Assembly: GCF_000003605.2 (NCBI RefSeq) | Contig: NW_003143305.1 | Span: forward strand, 221,571 to 277,438 | Direction of reading: 5' to 3' | Length of the DNA stretch: 55,868 bases | Origin: Saccoglossus kowalevskii | Taxonomy: Eukaryota > Hemichordata > Enteropneusta > Harrimaniidae | Part shown: piece after piece, positions 12,600 through 24,599 of the stretch | Position numbering within the stretch: position 1 is the first letter of the stretch | Layout: each line of letters starts with the position of its first letter | Position numbers and translations under genes: made by a program | Notes under the pieces: model-generated | Told to the model about the DNA's origin: nothing | The model's input: the letters and a program-made list of their open reading frames with translations, nothing else | Databases searched by the model: none

Positions 12600-15500
12600 T
12601 GTCTCCAATACTCTCAGCACACGGGAGTTCTTTCTAAGCTTTCTTTGATTATACCAATGTTTTGACAAAATCCATAACATTATATACTATACTACAATTT
12701 TTTAAACCCATGGTTATATCAAATATAGACAAGATAACACTTTTATTCGATTTAGTACACATGTGCAAAAACAGCATGTAGTTATTAATGGAATTACACC
12801 CTCTATTTTACTGTTTATATCTGCGTGGGCTACGTGAAAAACGTCGCTGTAGGTGATCGGTGAACAATTTAAAAATCGAGTAGGGATATTAGGTATTGCA
12901 TATAGATCAATTTATATTCAAATAAAGTACCCTATCTACAGCTCAAATATTGCCAATATTTATACTCTGTATTTATACTTATTTGGACAAAAAATAGGAC
13001 TTGTATTTATACCTACAATCCTGAAAAATATAACGTGTTCCTTATTGTTCTCGGTCATTGTTGATTTTTTATCCATTGTTTATGGTGGCTAGTGACTGGT
13101 ATAGCGGCCAATTAACACAGTTTAACGTGACCGCTGGCCGCTTTAAACAGGTGTCAGCTCTATCCAGTGACATTTACATGGTAAATTGCAAGGGACTGAA
13201 ACAATACGGCCATTAAACATCTAAGCTTTCTTTGATTTCCTCTTACAGGAAAATATGTTACGTATTAGTAAAGATGTTTGTAATATTATTAATGCCATTC
13301 TAATACTACAAGAGACCAACTGAAAGATACACAGAAAATACATATAATCAAAATCTCTTGTTTTGCCCACCCCGGTATTGATGTACCGAATTGCGATCAT
13401 CAGCTGCCGCGAAGAGGGACAAGAACTATAAGGGATAATTACCTTTGTGAAATATAACAATTTCCACCTCCACCCACCATGTAACTGAAACTATCTCCTA
13501 AATACGTTATTAACATGTACAGTTTTACAAATCTGTAAAAAAATATTTATGTAAAATAAATATACAAATATGTAAGCAGGAAACATGCGACCTTGGGGGG
13601 GAAACCTTTTGAGCCCAAGAAGCAAGCAACCATGCCGAAGACAGACCCCAATATTGAATAGCACCCATATACATGCAATTACCTTGAAGTTTTTGGAAAA
13701 CATTTGGGGCCATCAACTATCACAAAAGCCCTTTAGTACCAATACACATGTGACCTCGAAGATTACACAACACCTGTATACCAAAGGAACCAAAAAATAG
13801 AAAAAAAATAACATTTTCCACTATTTTCTGGCTTCTATTTGCAGAATTAATGGTGGATTCTCTTATGAACAAATCCCCATCTCCAACGCAAAATGTTTTA
13901 ATAATTTTGTGGGATGCCTGTTCCTCATTGGACCATTGAGAATATAAATTTCGTATTCTCTCGTTGCTACCTTAATAGCTGAATTTAGAAAATTATCAAC
14001 AGACTCTTAATGATTTGTTAACGTCATCATCCTAGGATCCTTGCTTTATAATGGACAGCCGCATATGGAAACCTGGTGTCTCCCAGTCTACTTTAAAAAA
14101 TATATCATCAATTATACATTGGCCTTATCTTTGTGTAGATGTTCTAAAACTGCCTGTCTCTTGGATGTTCTGGTTACACCCACTACTCTAAAATGGTAGC
14201 TTGTGTGATGTAATTGAAATGGCATTGTCATCAGTATCTGCAAGGTGAACTAAACACTAAACAGTGAAATTTCACTCAAATTATCTGACAACCCTTTTAA
14301 ATGAAATCCCACTCCCAAAGAACAAAATACGTCAATTTGCATTTCACATTGTTTAGTGACAGAAATATCACAAGCCTGCCATAACTGCCATGGCTTGATC
14401 TGCTTTCAGTAAAACAACAACTTGTTTGTTGTCAACTCTAGTTAACGGTACATTGACCACTTCTAACCCACTTTCCTTTCAGCTTGTGGAAGTCACCATT
14501 GCATTTCAAATAATGTTTTCTCTACCTGTTGCATTTAAGAAACTTGCTGTCGCCAGTATGTGTTTGCATCAACTGGTTTACTGATATTCATTAAGAAAAT
14601 AATGTGTTATATTCTCAAGGGCCCTAGGGCCCCATACATACAAAACTATGGAAATGTAACATAATCTTAGAGCCAACCAACCACTGCACTCTAGAAAAGG
14701 ATACACTCCAGCTAATGGTGTTCAGATTTTCTCCATAATCCATGCCCAGGCATGGGTACCAAATCATTTAAGAAGTCAAATTACGTTTATAATATATTTT
14801 GTACCAATACCTCCAGTACCAAAAACTGTGTTGCATTGGCAATACCGATCCCTGGAATGGATATAAAATAATCACAGCCAGCCAAAATGCTGAAAAATTT
14901 TTGAAATCATCAAATGACCACAACCACTGTACCTGTCCCATGTATAAATAACCTGCAACGATTAACTTAATGAAATAACCCACAGTATAAGGTATTATAA
15001 TTATAATGGTATATAAGTATAAGGTAAGTAGTAATTTATTAGGACTGAATTTATTGCCAGGTGTAGTAAATAGTCTTCATACAAAAAACAAGAAAATATA
15101 TTTTGGTTCTTAGTACACAATAAGGATCTCAATCATGACCTGGTATTGATGAGATGTGGTTCTCAGCACTGCACACAAATCCAGCATAGCGTCAATTTGA
15201 ACAACAGAATTCCCTTTGGTGCTCCCAAAACCAGTAGATCTGCATCCTCTGTTATTATGTAATCAACAAGTCCCATCTTTGATAAATAAGACAGCTGGCC
15301 GTCGGCCTCATTGGGGGCCACAATTTAATCAACCCTGGCTTGCTGTAGTATCTAAAAATACGATCTATGAATGCTATTTATTTTTGAAATTGATAGACAA
15401 TCTAAATAATGTTGGCGATTTACTTGCCTGAATTAACTGATTAACCATTTCCTTTGTTACAAAGACAGCCCTACCAAATGTCATTAGGGCCTGAAATGAC

Positions 15501-15950
15501 TGTCCCTGTCTTTTCAAATCTAAAGCACCCTTTAAATTTAATGCTTAGCTCCTGTAAGAAATAAATGGGATTGCATATTAAGAATTGGATTATGATTACA
15601 ATAATTGATGACCAAGTAAAGGTTTAGAGAGGCATCCAGTTGTGAGGCCTCCATTGTATAAATTATATTTTTGTCACTAATATACAACGAATACAAAACC
15701 TTAGGAGTAATATTCAGCCAACATTTTTTGGGAATCAGTATGCACCTTCATTTGGCATTTACAAGAAATGTAGATTTATTGTTTTGGTGACCTGTTTATC
15801 CTTTTTGGATTGTTTACTGGTTGCCGCTTTGGAAAGTATGGAAACCTCAGAAACATGAAAAGTTGGTTTGCAAATGATCTTTTGTGGGCACACTTCACGG
15901 AATCCACATAGCATAATATCAGAAGTAAATAACATAATGGTATAAATTGG
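12600..15950. other. Long non-genic stretch
   Basis: Nothing I can annotate as a gene. A perfect 8-bp inverted pair (AGCGGCCA/TGGCCGCT) lies at about 13103-13142. ORFs of 60-82 codons have no recognisable domains. Confidence 0.45.
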
Positions 15951-15998
15951 ACGATATATCAGGTCAACCAGAACTTAATCTTTAAGATTTTATTTCTA

Positions 15999-16023
15999 CT
16001 GACGTTTCGACAATTCATCAGAG
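15999..16023 (-). other. Hammerhead ribozyme-like motif, probably a Penelope-like relic
   Basis: Read on the minus strand, CTGATGA is followed six bases later by GAAAC and then GTCAG. CTGANGA...GAAA is the conserved core of hammerhead ribozymes, and terminal repeats of Penelope-like retroelements are known to carry such motifs. The segment where stem II should lie is only six bases (ATTGTC) and cannot form the usual stem, so the motif looks degenerate and probably inactive. No GIY-YIG endonuclease or Penelope reverse transcriptase was seen nearby. Confidence 0.35.
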
Positions 16024-16396
16024 TCAAACAACTGGCAAAAATAAATGGAAATAAAACATAACTGAACAAGCGGAAGGCTGGTTGGCGATCCGCTTCGCTC
16101 AAAAAGCATGCAACAAGTTGTCATAATAGGACATGAACGTGAAGATAACATTGGTTTATAACTAAAACCATTGCGAAGTTACTTTATATTATTATAAAAT
16201 TTATTATTTCCAACCGTTTTGCGATATTTTTTTAGATTGAAGCATATACCTCTATGATTGAAGGCAGCATATACAGTTCATTCAAATTTCAAAGTTGCGT
16301 TGGGATTACGTTGATACTATGTCGCGCCGGTGGTCTCTTACCAGTGCGCAACGTAGCCAAAATAAAAAGCATGATCATCTGAACACTATTATTACT

Positions 16397-16841
16397 GGTA
16401 GGAGGTAATAAATGTGGGGCGAAAGTATTCAAAAATCAGTTTTTGGCTGTGTCCATGACAGCGGTGGGCCAAGTTTTTTTTCCATTAGTGATGGTACGAC
16501 CTGCCTATCAGCCAAGCCAAAAAAATCACAGAGCAGTTAAAAGCCATTGCTGGTGAAAAAGTTACCCCAACTTTCATGTCAATTTTCTCTGAAATGAAAA
16601 TAGACATAAAAATACAGTAAATTTATGCCCACACTGAAGCTGAGCTATGTTATTAGGTGTTTTATTCCAAATTTGTAGGAAGAGATACATTTGGCGCGAA
16701 GCTATCCAAAAAGTTTTTTGGCTGTTTCTATGGCAACAGTGGACCAATTTTTTTACAGATTTTTCCTAATAACTAGGATGTAGGTGTGACCTACCTGCCA
16801 AGTTCGAGGGAAATCGGCCAAGCCAAAAAAATCACAGAAGA
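16397..16841. repeat. Two tandem copies of a ~170-bp repeat
   Basis: Copy 1 (16397-16550) and copy 2 (16671-16841) share TTTTTGGCTGT, then ACAG.GG.CCAA followed by a T-run, then ACCT.CCT, and end with AAGCCAAAAAAATCACAGA. Copy 2 is longer by an internal segment. No coding potential is evident. It is likely an interspersed repeat family inserted or duplicated in tandem. Confidence 0.75.
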
Positions 16842-16849
16842 AATAATAC

Positions 16850-17375
16850 GTGGAAACACTGGAAATCATACAGACACGCACACAAGGCCACAAAAGTGAT
16901 TATCAGGGCAATCCTAGCGAAACGGATCACCAATAAACGAATAAATACGTAATAGGGGATAAAAAATAAGAGTGAATGCAACAAAACACAATGCAATAAA
17001 AATCGATGTAGAATGACGAACAAAGCAATCGGTAAAATACTCCCTAGGGATGACAATAAAGTGTGGACCCCCTCTCCCACGATACACCACTGAAAGAGGT
17101 ACAGTCTGGGCGGAAATGCCTATAAAAACTGGCCTCAAGTTGCATGAAAAACAAAGGAACTACTGGATACTGGATAAATACATTTACCAATCATTCCTGG
17201 TAATACTGTGGGTGAAAGAGTGTCTAATATATTTAAGTTGCATTGAAGTCTCTGTTCTGTGTATCTTGCAAAGACCACAGTAAAGCTTTTTTCTTTTGGC
17301 GTATAGCAACATTATTTCAACTCCAATAAAATCAATACCGAAATCGATGATATAATGGCTGTCCTCTGCCCTAAT
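16850..17375. other. Non-genic stretch
   Basis: Sequence between a repeat pair and a transposase remnant. Overlapping ORFs of 74-82 codons on both strands show no conserved motif. Confidence 0.4.
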
Positions 17376-17379
17376 CTAT

Positions 17380-18890
17380 TTTCCGCTGCACTGTTGCTTC
17401 CATTAAATTCACTCGCCCATTTGTAGGACTTCCTACTGACCCATGATTTTCTTGCTTTTGGACAACTTGTACTCCTCTGGTGTTTACCTGCTGTTGTGAT
17501 CTATTGCTACCAGCTGTGTCCATGCTACCATTTGGTCATGGGCGAACTCTTGGTTATTTGGACAATACTTCAACATAAGACTGTGGTAGACTTCAATCTG
17601 GCCAGTATGGCAAAACCTTGTCAAATGCTTTATGTCTCTTAATATAAGTGTTGAGAATGACCTACTCCATTGCTGCTTAGGCCTTGCTTCCTTTCTTAGG
17701 TCACTTCTTCTTTCTTCTGTTGGTAAAATTGGTGGATGAACGCAACGTGTTACCTTCTCTCCTGGAAATTCATGCATGACAATTACAGATGTGGTGCAAA
17801 AGAAACTTTCATTGTTCATGCAGGTACACCACATCACCATCACAATGCCGTATGGATCACCTCAGATGATTAATGATAGACTTCATTCATGGCATCAACT
17901 CCACACAACCTCTCTTCTTACTGGCTTGTGCCCATCTCTTCTTTATAATATTTAAGAAGTGACATATGTCAAACTGGTGTTCTACTTCAGGATATTCATT
18001 CTTTACCATAGATCGGATTTGTACATGTCTATCAGTTGCTAGGGTGTCCACTGTTATCCCTCTTTCTTTCATATTGTCCAGTGACCACCAACATCCTTCT
18101 TTTTCCATTCGAACAGAACTACCTGTTTCAGTACACTCAATAACACTGAAGTATAGAATGGTTCCAGTTATCTGTTGCATTAAGGTGCAAGTGCCATACT
18201 TGGCTGAATATCCAGGCGAATCACACCTTCCATCTCCAGAAAACCCATAACCACAGGTTTTGCTGGTGCTCCTTGCAATTTTTATTCAAAACATGAAGTA
18301 GATACTGCCGCTGGTTTGTGTAGTTTGTTTGCTTGGAGAAAAACTGTAAGTTAGGAAGGTTGGCAAAATTCTTGATGTGCTTATACGTTGCAGCTGATGC
18401 AAGAAGATTTGTGACAGGCATTTGTTCAATGGATGGCTGGGAATACCACTGTAGAATTGTATGCCCACTAAAGCATAATGACAGTGACAGTTGTGTTCAT
18501 TTTACAGCTTTTCCTAGTTTCTTCTGGACATGTTGACAGACCACATTCACTACACTGTATTACTGACAACAGACTATCAAGTAATAACTCATGGACAATA
18601 TTTTTTTTCATTGATATGCCGAATAGATGCCTTGTTTCATCTTCAATCTTCAATGATTCTGGTTTTTAGTCTCTTTATCTTTGTTATCTTCTTTGGTTTC
18701 AGTCATTTCATATTTGCAAACATTCCCCCAATGTAGGCAATACTGGATGCCAGTGTTTCACATATGTATGGTCATGTTGAATGGAATTGACATCAGAACT
18801 TATACCACACTGTTGACAGGTGTAATTATGTGCCTGCAATACCTTTTGTTGAAGGCAGGTTGATCTACACAGAAAAAGGTGAAAAAATAG
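17380..18890 (-). pseudogene. Transposase-like gene (DGRCDSPG / ATDRH / CHTG family)
   Basis: Read right to left, the ordered landmarks are: a Cys-x2-Cys segment (about 18560); SQPSIEQMPVTNLLASAA (about 18440); GDGRCDSPGYSAKYGT (about 18230); MEKEGCWWSLDNM then LATDRHVQIRSMV (about 18110-18010); GCVELMP..MKSIINHL (about 17890); and CHTGQIEVYHSLMLKYC (about 17600) followed by DHN. This pattern is that of a multi-copy family in invertebrate and fish genomes that I take to be a DDE transposase, perhaps Kolobok-like; that superfamily name is a guess. The conserved D of DGR, D of TDRH and E of the CHTG block would be the catalytic candidates. Frames change near 18260 and 17850, and two expected Trp codons near 17880 and 17855 read TGA. 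A splice-like acceptor (TTTTTCTGTGTAG, minus strand) near 18865 may mark an exon border. Confidence 0.75.
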
Positions 18891-19023
18891 ATAATAAATA
18901 TACTCACTTATTTGATTTAATAAAACGAAAACAGAATGAAAAAAAGCATGTACATGTGTTAATACAGACTGGGAAAGAACAAACAAATTATCAACAATAA
19001 TCTGAAACTTTTAAAGCAGGTGG

Positions 19024-19161
19024 GTCGTCACTTGCGCACGCGCGGGAATTGAGTCCCAAGCGACGACAACAACACAGCTAAAAACGCAAAGGCTCATGGG
19101 TAGACGCTTGTTTGTAAACAATGACACACTATGGCCATCTGACGCATGCGCAGGTGACGAC
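19024..19161. repeat. Foldback with NRF-1-like sites
   Basis: The arms are GTCGTCACTTGCGCACGCG (from 19024) and, on the minus strand, GTCGTCACCTGCGCATGCGTCA (19161-19140). They pair with about three mismatches across 138 bp. TGCGCACGCGCG at 19033-19044 fits the vertebrate-type NRF-1 consensus exactly, and the opposite arm fits less well. The block is CpG-rich against an AT-rich background and lies just upstream of the minus-strand transposase-like gene. It may be that gene's promoter, or a short inverted-repeat element. Confidence 0.5.
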
Positions 19162-19169
19162 ACTTCTCC

Positions 19170-20090
19170 CCCCCCCCGCTTTAAATAAAGAGCAAAAAGT
19201 GGAGCTTTGATCCAAATTATCAGGTGGTTGCAAGATAAACAAGGAAACCCACTCAAGGTTACACATCAAAGCACCAGCACCAGAGCATTTATTTGCACAA
19301 CAATGTGCATTTTACATTCACAAAATAATCCTCGCTGAGACGTTTGTCCGACATATCTGAAGTTTTTGTGTACAGTTTGATGTTACATTAGTTTCATCTG
19401 TCATGTGTCCGGAAAGGAAGGCTTCAGTCTCGGCAGAAATATACATCAATATTTTCATAGTTTGCTGTTCTATCAGGATTTAGTATGTTGTTGATCTGAA
19501 AAATGAAATGGAATTGAAAGAAATCCACATGTTAGTTCAATTGATTAAATTTCAATGCACAGAAATATACATAAATTCTAAAAACAAAGGCTCCCATTGC
19601 AGTCCACAAAAAGACAGTTACACTATTTAGAATAAGAAAAATGTTTACCTTTCTTTTTCGTAAGAGTGCCAGCACTGTTTCTTTTTTTTTTACTTTCCAA
19701 ATCACTTTTCTACATTTTATACACAAAAAAATAATTACATGTAGTAAAATTATACAATTTTATATAAATAGATAGAAATAATGGTCATGGAAAAATAAAT
19801 TTGTCAGACATGCGTGCTACTTGTCTAGTTCAATCAATCATGTACCTGGTGATTTGTCATTCTTGGAGACAAAGATTTATGTTGTCATCTGTTCAAAAAA
19901 ATAAAATATTTTTCACCTGAATTTTAAGTGTGTCTATGGTCAAAATAAGTTGCATTTTAATAAATCAAGACGTGCAACTTTTAGGGAGATGTACTGAAAG
20001 ATACTTCATACAGTATCCTGATTTGTAGAATTTATATTTTGTAAACCTCTTCTAAGTGTAATATTTGATATTGTATACATAAATATTATC
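19170..20090. other. Non-genic stretch
   Basis: AT-rich; one short minus-strand ORF (19532-19726) without motifs. Nothing else supported. Confidence 0.45.
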
Positions 20091-20094
20091 TTTA

Positions 20095-20903
20095 CCTGAT
20101 TAAATTCCGCATATCCTCATCACAAAACGATCAGCTACATCTACTGGAATTGCCTCATATGCTTAACAGCACCAGAACAGTATTTTCTCTTTGAGACATC
20201 TTCTGAACTCACTCTTCTTCAACCGACATGAGCCGGCAACATTGTATGCATCTGACAAAACGAGGAGCTGCACTTTGTGGTGTATTGTGAACAATGCATG
20301 CAAACGACGATGATGATCGGTCTTGCTTCAAATCACTTTGCTTCATTTTCTTTTCAGTTTTTGCAGCTATCTTAGCTCTATGGGTCTAATTTTTCTTTCA
20401 TTGTAAGTCTTTTCTGTTGTCTTGCTCCCATTCACATGTATTGTTGGACAAGACGCTTGAACAGAATCTTTATAGCCATGGTGTTGAAAGTGGTTCCTGG
20501 ATAGTTTATGTATATACCAGCAAAAGATGATATAAATGTTATCATTGTTGATCAATTGCTCAGTAGCACTGGATATGAGCTGGAATTTTATCAAGTTTTT
20601 AACAGTGAACAACTTGATTCATTCTTGCTCTAACTTGATGAAAAATGTATAAGCTCCATCAGTTACATGGATAAGACCACGTTTTGTGAACTGCCCAGTG
20701 TTTCTGGATACATTATGTTTCTTCTTGTATTTGATGCTGAAACAATTAGGTGATTAATCAGCTCCTTATTTGCAAATTCCCGTTTTACCTTTACATGGAC
20801 TTTTCTATCTTTGGATGTTACATTATTTTTAATGTATTAGCGTGAGGCTTCTAATTCAAGCTTTTGTGTATTTTTGAATTTCGAAACTAAACCGATGTAT
20901 CAT
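20095..20903 (-). repeat. Dispersed repeat copy 2: 3' flank of pogo-like element
   Basis: Matches 7511-8362 along its length in the same orientation. Its right edge coincides with the stop codon (20900-20902, minus strand) of the adjoining pogo-type transposase, which suggests the repeat is the element's 3' untranslated and terminal region. The left edge, near ACCTGATTAAATTC, is a candidate element end. Confidence 0.75.
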
Positions 20904-21573
20904 TTCCTTTTTGTTTCAATTGGTATTCCACGTTTCAAAGCTAATATAGTTCTAGCTGCTCTACATATATTGCCATCTTCGTTGAAGTCCGCGTTACTGT
21001 CGTCGAACAAAATCCCTACAGCTTCGTCATGAAGTCTATGTCGTCGCACACAATTTTCTCAGAAATCAAGTCTTCTTGAGAACTGTCTAAATTATTTGCA
21101 ATGGCTGTCACTAGGAATGACTTTCTGACTACATCAGTGGACACAGCTTCCCAAGCCTGACTAACCCAGTCTATAATGTGTTGTCTCGTTGGCTGATTCA
21201 GATTGTTCTTTTCCGTGTGCTGTCCTTCCCGCATGTTTTTCACCCACTCTATTCTAAGATGATCTTTAAATGGTTTATTAACACTGACATTCATGGGTTG
21301 AAACTATCGCAGTACAACCAGCTGGCATAAATACCAAGTCAGTGTCACAGCTATCGGCGGCAGGTCTTGCATTGTTGGTCATATGCTGACGCCCTGTCAA
21401 TAATAAGGAGGCGTCTAACATCGTTGCTGTTTCCCCCCCCCCCCCAAGTACGATTGTACCAAGTAATCATTTTGTTCGATGTCATCCACCCATTATTAGT
21501 TGCCGTTATTCGTACATTTTTGGGGATAAAGAGCTTAGACATCACCCTGGGACTAAACTTCCCGTCTTCCTTC
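20900..21573 (-). pseudogene. Pogo/Tigger-type transposase, C-terminal half
   Basis: Minus-strand reading gives the DDE_1-type order. FIPKNVRITATNNGWM lies near 21520; in related transposases the NGWM motif precedes the second catalytic region. RRLLIIDRASAYD (about 21410) holds the second Asp. CDTDLVFMPAGCTAIV runs on, after a one-base frame change near 21300, into QPMNVSVNKPFKDHLR, where the usual third Asp (QPxD) is Asn. The tail reads VVRKSFLVTAIANNLDSSQEDL and, after another frame change near 21025, an acidic C-terminus ending in TGA at 20900-20902. The 5' edge is a strong splice acceptor (TCTTTTTTTCACAG, exon edge 21573), so the element had introns. The N-terminal DNA-binding part was not found adjacent. 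Inactive on these lesions. Confidence 0.8.
21433..21445. repeat. C13 homopolymer
   Basis: Thirteen consecutive C within the transposase remnant (G-run on its coding strand). Such runs are prone to length errors. Confidence 0.9.
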
Positions 21574-22017
21574 CTGTGAAAAAAAGATAAAATATATGGC
21601 TATCGCGATGGGCTTGAAGTACGAAGAATTTCTTTTCTCTAACAACTGAAGAATAATTTTGTTATTACAGCGAGCGCAAGATATTTACATATACCTAACT
21701 CCCGCACCCGGTAGGTAATTACCGAGGGACTTTGCAACATCCCCCAGAAACTTCAAAACAGACCAGGGTTTGAGATGGGTTCAACTATTAAAACGTGTAA
21801 GCGTCCAGTCAAACATTCATCAAACAATCATTTTTTATTCATTGTTGAAATCGAACACTTTATTATTTTTATCAGGTGCGGCCAACGAGCAATAAATTAA
21901 AATAGTCAATTCTCTGGGACAAAATGTATTGTTATGCTAATTAATATAAAGGAAAGACGGGAAATTAAAAGCTGTTCATAAGCTATCCTCCACCTGAAAA
22001 AAAAATTTCTTACCCTT

Positions 22018-22460
22018 TTGACCAAATTCATCTTTCCCCTGCCCTCATTAAAAAAACTTTTTTGTCTACTCTCCTACCGCCAACTTGCCTTTCTTGCCCT
22101 CCTGCTTACCAAACCATCTTTTTCCTCCCTCTCATTAAAAAGCTCTCTACTCTTCTCTCGTTGTGTTACCTTCCCCTTGGGAGGATGCTGCCTTTTCCCC
22201 ACTGCCCACTTTCAGCATACTGTTTGAAAGATAATCACCCATTTAGTAATATGTCGTGCGGACTGCATCAATGTATACGCCTACCAAATTTGATTGAACT
22301 CCATTGATTTATTCACGATAATCCCAATTTAGAAAAAAACAATATGGAAATTATCCCCAACAATAATATGGCATGCATATTACATCAACATTCAACCAAA
22401 TTTTATCCTAATCTGTTGAGTTGTCCACGAGATAATCCCAATTCAGTAAAAACCCTATGC
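22018..22460. repeat. Pyrimidine-rich tract and degenerate ~115-bp dimer
   Basis: 22018-22227 is strongly C/T-rich on the plus strand, with repeated CTCATTAAAAA. From 22230 to 22460 two units of about 115 bp share a CATCAA...ACCAAATTT core, CCATTGATT/CTGTTGAGTT, CACGA..ATAATCCCAATT and GCAAATTAT. No coding sign; the plus-strand ORFs across the pyrimidine tract follow from its composition. Confidence 0.6.
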
Positions 22461-22599
22461 AAATTATCTAATTTACCCTGAACAGATTTGGCCCAAAAAC
22501 TAATCAGATCTGATACCCCAAAGCATACATGTATCAAATGTCATCAAAATATCATAAACGGTTCTTGACTCAAACACACATTCAGGAAGACACCTTAAA

Positions 22600-23970
22600 C
22601 TCCAAAAAATGGATAAAACAACCAATTTTTATTTCATCATACAGTTAATTTCATAAACAAAATCTTTGTACAAATGTCATATACCAGTTTCAGCAAATAT
22701 GAATTTTAAATACGTTCGGGGGGTAACAAAAAAACATCAAACTGGTGTGCATATTTTAAAGCAAATGTAATGCCAACAAAGTTATTAATGGGCTCAGTCG
22801 CTATCTTTAGTACACACTTAATACTATTCAACATTTACCCTACTGTAAGCTCCGACCGTTGATATTGCAAATGTACGATATCAATGTCAGAGAATTCAGT
22901 CTGAGAATTACTGCCCAATAACGGTCGACCATTCATTTTGAACATCCAAAATTGTAATTTAAGATACAAAAACATGTGTAAATATGCAAACATAGTTGCA
23001 TTCCCACTTTGTAAATATTTATGATATACATGGGTAAGGATGGTGAATAATTTTGGAATTACATTTTCAGAATGAAAAGTCAAATTTTTACTCTTTTTGG
23101 GCCTCTGCATCTGTCACCTCCCCTGAACTCAGTGAGAGCAAACTTTGGAATGTCATCAGGATATTCCCTTTTTTTTTATTCTAGATGCATGCATGCATCC
23201 AGCTTTTTAAATAATTCATTCACTTCTTCAGATCTCCATGGAAAAGCTAAAACAATGAGACACTTCCTCGGGTCTTGTCCTTCCTCCTCCGAACAAGATA
23301 ATTTACTTGACATATAATTGACAGACATGATCTGGCTGTACATTGCTTTTTTTTACTTCTGTAATCGATCTTCTCTGATTTAACTCCTGTTTTCTTCTGT
23401 TTAGTTTCTGTAAAATATAAATAAAATTGTTATTTAATTAAAATAATTATGTATGAATTATTATAAGCAAAATGGACAGACATGGACATGTATACCTATC
23501 TGATGGATAGATAGGTTAGGCAACTACGCTTGACTCGAATTAGTAAAATATTGTTAACAGAAATCACCTAATGCCCACAGTTAGTCAATACGTTTTAGTT
23601 TATATGGTGGTATATGGAAAAACACTTGGTGTGACGATCTAAACAAATACAAGTACAGTTTTCTGCATACAGCAGAAACTAGAGAAATATGGGGTACTAT
23701 GTATGTATACTTTGTATTTGTTCATTTATCTCTATTTATCCACTGTAAGAATCATTCAAAAATCATGTCACAGCAACCATGATAGAATCACCAAGATCTA
23801 TAGAGACAGTGGAGCTATTTCGACCATCACTTGTTATTTTTAAAGTTATGACAATATTAATAATACAATATTAGAGGTAGAACTAGTTTGTGTGCAGAGT
23901 TCCTGTGCGCCCACTTTAAATGCACCAAGATAGCGAAACTGTAGTGATTGTCTGGACCTTTATTTACAAT
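22600..23970. other. Non-genic stretch
   Basis: Short ORFs of 80-90 codons on both strands without motifs. Nothing recognised. Confidence 0.4.
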
Positions 23971-23974
23971 AAAA

Positions 23975-24452
23975 TTAAACTATTATTTCCAGGTCTCCAT
24001 TCTTCATGTCATCTTGTAACTTGTAAGAGTACACTGCCTCCACATTGCCGCCTTCATATACTATATTGTACCATTTCGGGAATTCAGACGCCTGAAATAT
24101 ATAATAAAGTATTATAATTATTGAGATGCCACAGACAACTGCCATGGAATAAAATATTACCACATAAAAGGTATTATAATGATTCGATGAGATTACCAAT
24201 TGGCTAATGAATAAAAACAAATTTGGTGACTGCATTCCAGGTAAAATTGAGTGGTACAATATAAGCCAATGAAAATAATCTAAATTCTAAATACATATTA
24301 TTATCAGTAATTAAGATATATGTCTGTTCTGATCATACCTGTGAGAGAACTGTGCCTCTGTAATCTACAAATTTCCGACCTATGTCGCACTTTTTGCCAA
24401 CAAGGAAAGCGGTTTCTGGGTCTTGTGAATCCGACATTGCTGGCCAATTCAT
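23975..24452 (-). CDS. Family X, copy A: two-exon C-terminal Tudor/chromo-like module
   Basis: Exon 1 (24452-24339, ATG at 24452) ends TCACAG|GTATGA. Exon 2 (24091-23975) begins after ATATATTTCAG. Both borders are in phase 0, and the join gives 76 codons ending in a stop. The joined product reads LVGKKCDIGRKFVDYRGTVL, then SEFPKWYNIVYE and VYSYKLQDD, ending GDLEI. It aligns end to end with the intronless module at 41806-42168 (LVGKDVDHKC...GRVI...PGFPTWYNIKY...YTYQLQDD). The short beta-rich layout with conserved aromatics resembles Tudor/SAWADEE/chromo-like reader folds; ligand binding is inferred. The ATG chosen may really be internal to a longer exon, since related proteins carry this module at their C-terminus. 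A stop lies just upstream in frame. Confidence 0.6.
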
Positions 24453-24599
24453 TGCAGGACAAGTTTACTCTCTTCCTTCCTTGTTCACAAAAAAACTGAA
24501 GACCGATTTGTCTCCTGCATCTCGTTTCAATACATTATTATTTTCAGAGCTTGATCTTTTCCTTTATTTGAGCGCATTGATTCTAACATAGAATCAACT

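Noticed and set aside
13103..13142. AGCGGCCA/TGGCCGCT inverted pair
   Set aside because: Only 8 bp with a 24-bp loop and no further pairing or T-run; not enough for an element or terminator.
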